Shown here: positions 44,587-50,691 of the stretch, one piece after another | Layout of the letters: each line of letters begins with the position of its first letter | Numbering within the stretch: the stretch's first letter is position 1 | Source: an uncultured Saprospirales bacterium | GTDB taxonomy: Bacteria > Bacteroidota > Bacteroidia > Chitinophagales > Saprospiraceae | Assembly (NCBI GenBank): GCA_937864265.1 | Contig: CALMIR010000155.1 | Span: 1-50,691, forward strand | Direction: 5' to 3' | Length of the DNA stretch: 50,691 nt | Program-made: the position numbers and the translations under genes | The notes under the pieces: generated by a model | Told to the model about the DNA's origin: nothing | Seen by the model: only the letters and a program-made list of their open reading frames with translations | Databases searched by the model: none

Positions 44587-46236
44587 CTATCCCCCTTCCG
44601 ATTCCGGCTTAGCCCCATTGAGGTAGATGGTACTATCCAAATCCCAATTTGCCCGGAGCGGCTCCAAGGGATACAAAGCGATGGGTTCGGGCTGGCGCTT
44701 GAGGTCGTAATTACCTGTGTCCCATTTGCCATTCGCATTCCAATCAGAAATAATGCGCACCACATAATCGCCAGCTATGAGCGTTTGAAAAGCGTACTTA
44801 AATGTTTCTTGCCCCTGAATGGCAAAAACTTGTATCAGCTTGTTGGACTTATCGAGCAGTTCTAACACGTATGCAGAGTCGGGCGACAAACCTGCCACTT
44901 GAAAATTGATATTGCCGTAGTTTTTCAACAGGTCAACCTCGTATTTGAACAACAGGGTGTCGTTGCTGAGGCCATAAATATCCGTCAGGGCTCCAGGCTG
45001 GATTTCCAGCTCGTATTTTTGTCCTTCTACCCATTTGTGACTGAGCGATAATTTCCGCTGACCGTTGGTATCGAGCGCGATTTGAATGGGCAAAAAAGTT
45101 TTTAGGGTATCTTTATAGAGCGCAATCAAGCCCGAATCGATGCGCGTTATGGGGTGGTTAAACAGCAAATTGATAGGTTGAGTGGGATGCAGGCGCTGCA
45201 CACCTTTCGGGGCTTTTTTGTCCAGTGTCAGCTTAGCCTTTTCCAGGTATTCAGCGCGGTCTCTCGATCGCACCCGAACGGTATCGTAAAACACCGTATC
45301 CAATTGCATGGCCAGCTTCCAGCCTGCATTCTGTTGCGTATCGTACCAGATTTTAGTCGTGTCGGGTTGCACTTCCAGGATAAGCGTTGAACTATCGGGG
45401 TTCAGGTCGATGTAGTCGAATTGCAATTGAGGGGGCGGCACTTTGTTAAAAGCCACGCGCAGCAGGCCGTAGCGGCTATCGTCGTCAAAAACCCGGTTGA
45501 AGGCAGGTTCTTCGGTAAAAATTTTGAGTTGAACAAATGGCTCCAGGGTATCGTGCACGACCAAAAAAGAATCGGGAAAACCGATGTATTCCGATGCCTG
45601 ATCGAAGCGATAGTTCCGGTTGCTTTCTTTCAGGGCAAATCCCTTAAAGACCCCTTCTTTGACATTCTCAATGAGGAAACGCCCGCTGGTATCCGTTCGG
45701 GCAAAATAAAAAGGTCGGCCTTTGCGCACAACTGTATCCGCCAAATTGGTGTAGAGCAAAAACAGCGCGTCTTCTACTTTTTCTCCGCTGAGCGCATCCA
45801 CCATTTCCCCAGATACGTTGAGCGAGTCGATGTAATCGCCAGTAGAAAAGACAAAGCGGAGATTATCTGCCGGATTGCGTTCCGTAATGTCTTTGACGGC
45901 TTCGCCAAAATTAATGGTATAAGTCGTATTTTCTTCGAGCACCTCCTCTTCTGCAAACTCAAAGCGAACCGTCTTGCGCTTAATGGACAATTCATATTCC
46001 ACCAGCGGAGAAGTCAGCACCTGATCATTCTGATCCTGCAACTGCACCCACTCGTCGAAAGTCAATTCGATGACCTGTTTTTGAAAATTGGTTTGAAAAT
46101 TGGGTGTGGATGCTTCCTCCACCAATCGGGGTGGTGTTTCGTCCAAAGCACCGCCTTCTGGAGGCAAAGGGGTAGCACAAGCAAAGGCCAAGACACCCAA
46201 GAGGAGCGCCTGAGCAAGCAATTTAAGGATAGGCAT
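44587..46236 (-). CDS. Ig-like domain lipoprotein
   Basis: A 549-residue lipoprotein; the signal ends at LAFAC (Cys20) followed by ATPLPPEGGALDETPPRLVE. The opening EGGALDETPPRLVE...VIELTFDEWVQL is that of SbsA-type bacterial Ig-like domains found in Bacteroidota envelope proteins. The rest is strand-rich with several beta-sandwich-like units, including SGRFLIENVKEGVFKGFAL and the C-terminal YVVRIISDWNANGKWDTGNY. No enzymatic motif. First or second gene of a two-gene minus-strand operon with the small secreted protein nine bases upstream. Confidence 0.82.
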   Translation of the reverse strand: MPILKLLAQALLLGVLAFACATPLPPEGGALDETPPRLVEEASTPNFQTNFQKQVIELTFDEWVQLQDQNDQVLTSPLVEYELSIKRKTVRFEFAEEEVLEENTTYTINFGEAVKDITERNPADNLRFVFSTGDYIDSLNVSGEMVDALSGEKVEDALFLLYTNLADTVVRKGRPFYFARTDTSGRFLIENVKEGVFKGFALKESNRNYRFDQASEYIGFPDSFLVVHDTLEPFVQLKIFTEEPAFNRVFDDDSRYGLLRVAFNKVPPPQLQFDYIDLNPDSSTLILEVQPDTTKIWYDTQQNAGWKLAMQLDTVFYDTVRVRSRDRAEYLEKAKLTLDKKAPKGVQRLHPTQPINLLFNHPITRIDSGLIALYKDTLKTFLPIQIALDTNGQRKLSLSHKWVEGQKYELEIQPGALTDIYGLSNDTLLFKYEVDLLKNYGNINFQVAGLSPDSAYVLELLDKSNKLIQVFAIQGQETFKYAFQTLIAGDYVVRIISDWNANGKWDTGNYDLKRQPEPIALYPLEPLRANWDLDSTIYLNGAKPESEGG

Positions 46237-46244
46237 ATTGGGTA

Positions 46245-46691
46245 TTACTTAGCATCCGGCACCTGCACCGCTCCGGAAAGCGAGTACATCAAACGATTGA
46301 TGTCGCTGTCGTTCAAGGCCAGCTTGCCTTTAAGGGTAATGGGTTCTGTGGTATATTTAATGGCTTGGTCGGAGGTGACTTCCATTACGGTTTCCGGGCC
46401 CGCACCGCCACAAAAGAAGCACATGTTGTAAGGGAAAGCCGAGAAAATGAACTCCTTGTGGCTTTTATAGCCCTCAACAGGGATGATGTAACCGCGTATG
46501 GTGACTTCTTTGCCTTCCATTTTCTTGATTTCTTCGCTGAATACGGGTACATCCACCTTAAACCCCATCAATTCGTTGTACTCTTTTTTGAAAGTTACCC
46601 GAGAAAGCGATTTCCAGATATTTTCTTGAGCCTGCAATGATGTAATGCTGGCAATGGCAAAAATGCCGAGGGCAAAAATTATTTTCTTCAT
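46245..46691 (-). CDS. Small secreted DUF3299-like protein
   Basis: A 148-residue protein with a signal peptide (MKKIIFALGIFAIASITSLQ). The mature part has KKMEGKEVTIRGYIIPVEGY and FIFSAFPYNMCFFCGGAGPE TVMEV, a beta-barrel-like pattern with a CxxCGG pair, reminiscent of DUF3299 periplasmic proteins. Function unknown; two Cys residues could bind metal or form a disulfide. It leads the Ig-like lipoprotein gene and has a good promoter at 46714-46740. Confidence 0.65.
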   Translation of the reverse strand: MKKIIFALGIFAIASITSLQAQENIWKSLSRVTFKKEYNELMGFKVDVPVFSEEIKKMEGKEVTIRGYIIPVEGYKSHKEFIFSAFPYNMCFFCGGAGPETVMEVTSDQAIKYTTEPITLKGKLALNDSDINRLMYSLSGAVQVPDAK

Positions 46692-46713
46692 CTGCCTTGT
46701 TTAATTGATGCTG

Positions 46714-46740
46714 CAAAAGTAGCCGTTTTTTTGATGCCAA
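46714..46740 (-). promoter_or_regulatory. Promoter for the DUF3299-like/Ig-like operon
   Basis: On the minus strand TACTTTTG (46721-46714) matches TAnnTTTG; a TTGG lies about 16-17 bases upstream. The ATG is 22 bases past the box. Confidence 0.55.
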
Positions 46741-47160
46741 GTGCTTAATAAAGCGTTAAGAAATGGGATTATGTTTTGCTGAGTATTTGATGGCAAAGCT
46801 TGAAGCCGAGTTGTTGAGTATTTGACGGCAGCGCTTGAAGCGGGGCTTTTCCCGCCTCCTTCGTCGTCGGGCAGGGAGTATTTGATGGCAGCGCTTGAAG
46901 CGGGGCTGTTGATTAGAACGCGGAGCACCACAGGTTTGATTGCCACTGCACCTGGCCATTCTAAAAGGCTCAATGTACAAGTCGCCCCAAAAGCTGTACA
47001 CTGCACATGATAAATTGAGTATTGGTCTATCCCTTAAACTTCTGTCCGGTTTTGGAGGGAACATCACCTGAACAGGAAGACTCCTGCCGATGTATTTTAC
47101 GGGAATGTGAAAATTCCACCCATTGTCCTTTGAAATACCAACTCTGGAGGCTAACTTTGT
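46741..47160. other. Repeat-bearing intergenic region; no gene seen
   Basis: About 420 bases holding three copies of a 35-bp repeat (46781-46910) and then unstructured sequence. Minus-strand open frames here read the repeats as short recurring peptides (SPASSAAIKYS, SPASSAAVKYS), which is a property of the repeats rather than evidence of a gene. Confidence 0.5.
46781..46910. repeat. Three copies of a 35-bp intergenic repeat
   Basis: Copies start at 46781, 46816 and 46876, all beginning GAGTATTTGAYGGCA and continuing RMGCTTGAAGCSGRG. The first two are adjacent; the third follows a 25-base GC-rich spacer. The family is likely dispersed in the genome; it has no ORF or known terminal structure. 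Confidence 0.75.
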
Positions 47161-47502
47161 ATGACCAGTCCAAAACCCATCAGAACACAGGATCGCTTTT
47201 TGCTGTTTTTTATTCCGATGAAATTATTCTTTTTTTTGAGCCATTTTTCACCTTATTCACGGCTGTCTTTTGTCCAAAGATTGGGGAGTACCTCATTGCA
47301 GAAGCTGGCCGATGCTCTGAGTACTACTACTGATTTTCTCATGAATGGCGGTACTGAGCAAGTAGAAGCACAACTCACCGACAAAGAACTATTGAGGCAA
47401 TTTCAAGAAGTGGAAAAGCTCGAGGCAGATGACAAGCACCTCATCAAAACTTATATCGATGCCTTTATTACTAAAAGACAGATTCAGAGATTGGCTCAAT
47501 GA
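47161..47502 (+). pseudogene. Remnant of a helix-turn-helix (XRE-type) regulator
   Basis: From 47284 the frame reads STSLQKLADALSTTTDFLMN and then LTDKELLRQFQEVEKLEADD, KHLIKTYIDAFITKRQIQRL, which is the end of the HTH domain and the helical tail of small XRE-family repressors. The DNA-binding first helices are missing: upstream residues (SPKPIRTQDRFLLFFIPMKL) are unrelated, Phe-rich and AT-rich. I therefore read it as a 5'-truncated gene. A hairpin follows the stop immediately. Confidence 0.65.
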
Positions 47503-47503
47503 A

Positions 47504-47529
47504 AAAGCCCCGCATTGCTGCGAGGCTTT
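47504..47529. terminator. Hairpin after the HTH remnant
   Basis: AAAGCCCCGCA (47504-47514) pairs with TGCGAGGCTTT (47519-47529) with one mismatch and a TTGC loop. It lies between convergent features and could end the minus-strand lipoprotein as well. Confidence 0.65.
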
Positions 47530-47534
47530 AAAGT

Positions 47535-47921
47535 TTATTTCTGGTAGACCTTAGTTGTTCCTAACCGTACTGTGATTTCCAAACTCCTCCCTTTCTCTAT
47601 AACTGCTTTCCGTATATGCAAATCATCATAACCTACCGCATTGAAAATTAAGTGATACTGTCCAGGTGTTATTGGAATAGAAAACATACCTTGCCCACTT
47701 GTAATTGCCCCGATATTGCTATCAGCAATTGAAATCGCTGCATTCGGAATGGGTTTATTATCCTCTTTTGATTTAACCGTTCCAAATATAATCGCATCTT
47801 CTCCTTCAGCTATAGAGAATGCATTAACTTTATAAGAACCCTTGATTACTTCCTTGTAGCTGTTACAAGAATAGCAAATCAAGATAATTGTAATTATAAA
47901 TAGTATTTGATTTTTTTTCAT
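47535..47921 (-). CDS. Lipoprotein with carboxypeptidase-regulatory-like domain
   Basis: A 128-residue lipoprotein: signal ending LICYSC (Cys19), then a beta-sandwich of the carboxypeptidase D regulatory/TonB-plug-adjacent type (AIIFGTVKSKEDNKPIPNAA, ISIADSNIGAITSGQGMFSI, PGQYHLIFNAVGYDDLHI). It starts seven bases after the stop of the RHS-zincin gene, in the place where an immunity gene normally follows a polymorphic toxin tip, so it may protect against the metallopeptidase. That role is inference from position only. Confidence 0.75.
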   Translation of the reverse strand: MKKNQILFIITIILICYSCNSYKEVIKGSYKVNAFSIAEGEDAIIFGTVKSKEDNKPIPNAAISIADSNIGAITSGQGMFSIPITPGQYHLIFNAVGYDDLHIRKAVIEKGRSLEITVRLGTTKVYQK

Positions 47922-47928
47922 GATTAAT

Positions 47929-48798
47929 TTACCTTTCCTTTTCTAAACTTGTCAGGTGCAGTACCTGTTTCTTGAATATTTCCAGTAGCTTTTCCCTTCT
48001 TAGGCTTAAAGGCATTTTTGATAATTCCCCGCACATTGCCTTTATCCTATTTGGGTCATTGCTTGCAGCAGTCATAATCCCTGTAGAAGAATGGTCAACC
48101 CCTAAAGCATGCCCTACTTCATGAGCACCAGTATCAGAGGATGCTCTTGATTGTTTGACAAGCACTAAGTTTCCTCCTTTTGTTACTCCATTTCTTTGGC
48201 TGTTCTTACCTGTAAAATCTTTATCAGTATTTGGCTTTACTTCATAAGCATTACTTGAACCGTCAGATGTAGTTTTTGATGAAGCTGGTATGTGTGCTGC
48301 CTTATCTTTTGATGCTTCTGCTCTTGGATTGGCAACAGACTGAACCTGTACGTCAAAATTAACCGTATAAGATTGGGCTGATTTCCCCCTACCTACCTTG
48401 TAACTGAAATTTCCACTATTGTTATTCCAGAATGTTGCAGCTTGCTGAGCTGATGTGTTTGAAGTCGCATCTCCTGTTTGTGTGTAAAAAACTGCCTTTA
48501 CAGTTACTGTTTGAGTATTATGGTCAATTAGTAGGATGTAATCCCTTCCATCTGGGTCAATGGCATTTATCGGATTATTCGCAACATAAGCATAGGGAGA
48601 AATTGAGGGGTATTCATCCGCCAGCGGATCCACACTCAAAAACCGCCCCAGCCCCGGGTGGTAGATCCGAAAGCCGTAGTCGTAGTGGAGCAGGCCGAAG
48701 GCGGAATCCTTTTCCTTGCCATTAAACCCATAACGATAATCACTCGCGCTGTAACTCAACCCCGGCATTTCCATACCAAACGGACGACTGAACCGCAC
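47929..48798 (-). CDS. Orphan RHS core with C-terminal zincin metallopeptidase tip
   Basis: A 289-residue frame opening at a GTG inside an RHS protein. Residues 6-85 are the C-terminal RHS core: RPFGMEMPGLSYSASDYRYG, FNGKEKDSAFGLLHYDYGF, then GLGRFLSVDPLADEYPSISP and NPINAIDPDGRDY, the cleavage junction. From about 86 a distinct domain follows with the zinc motif HEVGHALGVDH at 226-236 and Met-turn STGIMTA near 242, a zincin-type peptidase likely to be the toxin or effector. The frame upstream is broken by a palindromic insertion (48784-48863), so this may be a silent tip cassette rather than a translated gene. Confidence 0.8.
   Translation of the reverse strand: MRFSRPFGMEMPGLSYSASDYRYGFNGKEKDSAFGLLHYDYGFRIYHPGLGRFLSVDPLADEYPSISPYAYVANNPINAIDPDGRDYILLIDHNTQTVTVKAVFYTQTGDATSNTSAQQAATFWNNNSGNFSYKVGRGKSAQSYTVNFDVQVQSVANPRAEASKDKAAHIPASSKTTSDGSSNAYEVKPNTDKDFTGKNSQRNGVTKGGNLVLVKQSRASSDTGAHEVGHALGVDHSSTGIMTAASNDPNRIKAMCGELSKMPLSLRREKLLEIFKKQVLHLTSLEKER
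48621..48702. repeat. RHS core repeat, near-identical to 50593-50674
   Basis: The 82 bases at 48621-48702 and 50593-50674 differ at three positions and encode the FGLLHYDYGFRIYHPGLGRF LSVDPLA core of two RHS proteins. The toxin-like tips that follow them are unrelated. Such conserved core blocks are where tip cassettes recombine. Confidence 0.85.
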
Positions 48799-48863
48799 CC
48801 GAAGGGCAGATGCCCGGTGGGCATTTGGGGGAAGAAGCCACGAAGTGGGCGGGTGAGCAAGCC
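48784..48863. repeat. 80-bp palindrome-bearing insertion inside RHS sequence
   Basis: The RHS coding sequence reads ...VYDPTFLSA down to 48864 and resumes as PFGMEMPG from 48783; the 80 bases between are not RHS and replace the usual DYY residues, shifting the frame. The insertion contains ATGCCC-GGT-GGGCAT (48810-48824) and a CCC-GAA-GGG hairpin just beside it. It looks like a short dispersed palindromic element. Confidence 0.6.
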
Positions 48864-49229
48864 TGCGCTCAAGAAAGTCGGGTCATACACCGTAGCCATG
48901 CCGTTGTTTTGTGCGACGACTGTCTTGCGGTCGTTGATGACGGCCATTAATTTGGTTCAAATTGGGTTTAACTTCGCCGCTGACGCGGGTTCCCTCGCTT
49001 GAACGTCCACCGGACGTTCCTCCCAAGTGGAGCTATGCCTTGTCAAGAAGCACTTGGGAAGCGCTCGGTCATAAGCTCTTTTGCCGATGAGCTGTTTTTT
49101 GGTGGTGGTGGTCACAGCACAGTTGCTGCACCATTCGATATCCGGCTTAAAGATACCGATTCTGTTGCTGCCGTACAAGTGTTGTGCTGACCAGGTAAAA
49201 ATTTCCCCGCTTTTTTCATAGACGGCTAA
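48864..49229 (-). pseudogene. Broken RHS core fragments
   Basis: Two pieces of one RHS core. 49071-49229 encodes VYEKSGEIFTWSAQHLYGSN RIGI and then KKQLIGKRAY; 48864-48947 encodes AVINDRKTVVAQNNGMATVY DPTFLSA. In intact relatives these are joined through a short ELSNHLGNVL linker; here a roughly 120-base insertion lies between, a second one follows, and a stop codon lies in frame at about 49254 upstream. Together with 47929-48798 they are the remains of a displaced RHS C-terminus. Confidence 0.75.
48948..49070. repeat. Palindrome-bearing insertion between RHS fragments
   Basis: About 120 bases interrupting the RHS core. It holds GAACGTCC-ACC-GGACGTTC (49001-49019) and TCCCAAGTG (49021-49029) with CACTTGGGA (49051-49059). 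The core CC-ACC-GG is shared with the palindrome of the neighbouring insertion, in the opposite orientation, so both may belong to one family. Confidence 0.5.
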
Positions 49230-49310
49230 GGTACAGCAGGCTGCGGGTAAAGGCTGCTAATAAAAGCCGGCAAGGGGCTTGGCTCGGGATGAGCGGGCTT
49301 TAATCCCCCC

Positions 49311-49766
49311 TTAGCGGCTCTCCCAAACTATTTTAATTTCATCTTCCCATTTTTGAATCTCCTCATTTTTTAAAACGTAAATACTAATTGGCAAAGAGAC
49401 TCCAAATGATCCAAGTTTTTTTAGTAAATCCTTACTAAAAATCTCAAAATTGCATTGCCCTCCATCAAAATAAATCTCTATGAAAATCTCAAATTCATTA
49501 GCACCATTTTCAGTAAAAAAAGAAAAATTTTTTTCTATAAACTCAATGAATCCCATTTCATATTCTATTATTTCATTTTCAGTAGAACTTTTATTTGGAT
49601 GCAAAAAAGACATACTACCATAACCATATTCTTCGGAAATATTTATTGGCTTCTTATCTGTGGGTTTGAAGTAGTTATTTACTACAAAATTACCTTGAAT
49701 TTTTTCAAGAACGTTTTGTGGATAAAAATCATCTCCTGATATTGATATACTATATTTATAAATCAT
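49311..49766 (-). CDS. Probable immunity protein (DUF4279-like)
   Basis: A 151-residue acidic soluble protein without a signal peptide. It opens MIYKYSISISGDDFYPQNVL and ends with FEIFSKDLLKKLGSFGVSLP ISIYVL, which fits the DUF4279 pattern of a paired beta-alpha unit with a final LGI-type strand. It begins two bases after the stop of the RHS toxin gene, the standard place for the matching immunity gene, and its low GC resembles the toxin tip rather than the RHS core. The family call is by pattern and moderately sure. Confidence 0.65.
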   Translation of the reverse strand: MIYKYSISISGDDFYPQNVLEKIQGNFVVNNYFKPTDKKPINISEEYGYGSMSFLHPNKSSTENEIIEYEMGFIEFIEKNFSFFTENGANEFEIFIEIYFDGGQCNFEIFSKDLLKKLGSFGVSLPISIYVLKNEEIQKWEDEIKIVWESR

Positions 49767-49768
49767 AC

Positions 49769-50691
49769 TTATTCATATTTAAGACCAGTTTTTATCCAAT
49801 TACCAGACTTATTACTTTTTAGAAAAACATCCTTTGTAGTTTTATCGAAGTAAAAATCTGCATTGGTATCTCCTTTAAGTTCTTTCTTGAACTGTTTGAG
49901 AAAATCTTTCTTCGCTGAACCTTTATGCCAATCTTTACCTGCTTTCAAAAAATCTCCAATATCATCAGGTGACATTTTCTTAGCATTCTTAGCAATATTA
50001 CTTACCCCCTTAGTGGCAGCCTCACTCCCTTCTTTAGTGGCATCACCTAAAAGACTAGCTCCCGTCTCAGTGTCATCAATTTTATTAGCTCCCCCTTTTA
50101 TCAACTCAGCCTCGGCATCTTCTAAAACTTGACCTGCAAAATCATCTAGCTTCTTTGCCTTTGGTGTACTCCTGAACCAATTCTTCGGATTAGCCCACCT
50201 AAAGCTCCAAAAGCCAGTCCTTGTTGTAGCGTTAACAACAGCAGGGGCTACTCTTGGGGCTATTACTAGAACTTCTGGCAAAGTTAAAACTTCACTAAGA
50301 AAAGCACCTATTGTTAACCGAAAGAATAAATCTAAAGGGCTTTGGGCTTGAGATGGATCCAGTGTGTTTGCAAATTCAATCGCTCCATTTTTAGGATTTT
50401 CAATCAATAATTCTTTTGTAAACTGAATCGATACATCTTCATCTGTTTGCAACTGTTGATAGTTATAACCAAAAGCTCTTTCAAAGTAAAATTTCCACAT
50501 GAATTCAACGCTCTCCAACCCATCCAAGTCAATGGCCACTATAGGAGAATTACTCGCAAACTGGTAAGGCGTCAGCATCGGATAGCTCCTTGCCAGCGGA
50601 TCCACGCTCAAAAACCGCCCCAGCCCCGGGTGATAAATCCGAAAGCCGTAGTCGTAGTGGAGCAGGCCGAAGGCCGGGTCTTTTCCCGGAC
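49769..50691 (-). CDS. RHS-repeat protein, C-terminal part with unassigned toxin tip (runs off window)
   Basis: The open frame continues to the window edge, so only the C-terminal 307 or so residues are present. They begin with RHS core (GKDPAFGLLHYDYGFRIYHP, GLGRFLSVDPLA, SNSPIVAIDLDGLE), then a hydrophobic linker and a tip ending DIGDFLKAGKDWHKGSAKKD, FLKQFKKELKGDTNADFYFD and KSGNWIKTGLKYE. The Lys-rich tip with W, H and D residues looks like a nuclease-type cytotoxic domain of the Ntox group, but I cannot name the family. The downstream DUF4279-like gene is the likely immunity partner. GC drops sharply from core to tip, the usual mark of exchanged tips. Confidence 0.8.
   Translation of the reverse strand, partial: PGKDPAFGLLHYDYGFRIYHPGLGRFLSVDPLARSYPMLTPYQFASNSPIVAIDLDGLESVEFMWKFYFERAFGYNYQQLQTDEDVSIQFTKELLIENPKNGAIEFANTLDPSQAQSPLDLFFRLTIGAFLSEVLTLPEVLVIAPRVAPAVVNATTRTGFWSFRWANPKNWFRSTPKAKKLDDFAGQVLEDAEAELIKGGANKIDDTETGASLLGDATKEGSEAATKGVSNIAKNAKKMSPDDIGDFLKAGKDWHKGSAKKDFLKQFKKELKGDTNADFYFDKTTKDVFLKSNKSGNWIKTGLKYE

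Noticed and set aside
45421-46431. 336-codon plus-strand open frame
   Set aside because: Antisense to the Ig-like lipoprotein and its neighbour; no recognisable domain.
46701-47067. Minus-strand open frames of about 100 codons
   Set aside because: Their repeated peptides are simply translations of the 35-bp intergenic repeats in two frames.
47022-47333. 103-codon plus-strand open frame
   Set aside because: It overlaps the HTH remnant in another frame and has no recognisable content.

Overview
The window looks like chromosomal DNA of a Bacteroidota member, most likely of the Saprospiria/Lewinella type. Supporting signs are extracellular proteins ending in type IX secretion (T9SS) C-terminal sorting domains, several TAnnTTTG (-7) promoter boxes, few Shine-Dalgarno sequences, ECF sigma factors, many lipoproteins, and RHS proteins with the PFGMEMPG / YGFNGKEKD core. 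The genus is inference. No rRNA, tRNA, CRISPR array or intact insertion sequence was recognised.

Layout. 1-3960: an M12B/reprolysin-like T9SS metalloprotease plus the first 42 codons of a close tandem paralogue, each with a related upstream region. 4131-8771: a small coiled-coil lipoprotein, a CsbD stress protein, and a convergent uvrA-ygiD-like operon. 9305-12496: two unrelated AAA-type ATPases, one DUF4143 and one fused to a PD-(D/E)XK nuclease-like domain. 12720-16355: an ECF sigma factor, a hotdog thioesterase, and a second ECF sigma factor overlapping a chimeric membrane/beta-barrel protein. 16499-22632: a very large TraB/GumN-type protein and a minus-strand group containing pdhB. 22859-25938: two adjacent caspase-family proteases. 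26022-29942: a Vps10/BNR propeller protein and a PliI-like lipoprotein. 30027-33881: the three-gene proton-pumping transhydrogenase (pntAA-pntAB-pntB) and an SPFH protein.

35350-44470 is a tight six-gene run: DUF4956 membrane protein, CotH kinase-like protein with a beta-helix, T9SS sugar dehydrogenase with a PKD domain, GT-C-like membrane protein, GNAT acetyltransferase and glycosyltransferase. It ends in three tandem 43-bp hairpin repeats whose arms show a compensatory base change. The convergent 44587-46691 pair encodes an Ig-like lipoprotein and a small secreted protein.

46741-50691 is accessory DNA: 35-bp intergenic repeats, a truncated HTH-regulator remnant, and a polymorphic-toxin (RHS) locus on the minus strand. 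An RHS protein running off the right edge carries one C-terminal toxin-like tip and is followed by a probable DUF4279-type immunity gene. Downstream lies an orphan RHS module whose coding frame is broken by two palindrome-bearing insertions and which ends in a different tip, a zincin-type metallopeptidase, followed by a lipoprotein gene.

The most noteworthy items are the caspase pair, the DUF4956-CotH-sugar dehydrogenase operon without a VTC polyphosphate polymerase, the covarying hairpin array, the RHS tip cassettes with palindromic insertions, the sigma factor/beta-barrel fusion, and a candidate structured RNA behind a strong promoter near 34150.
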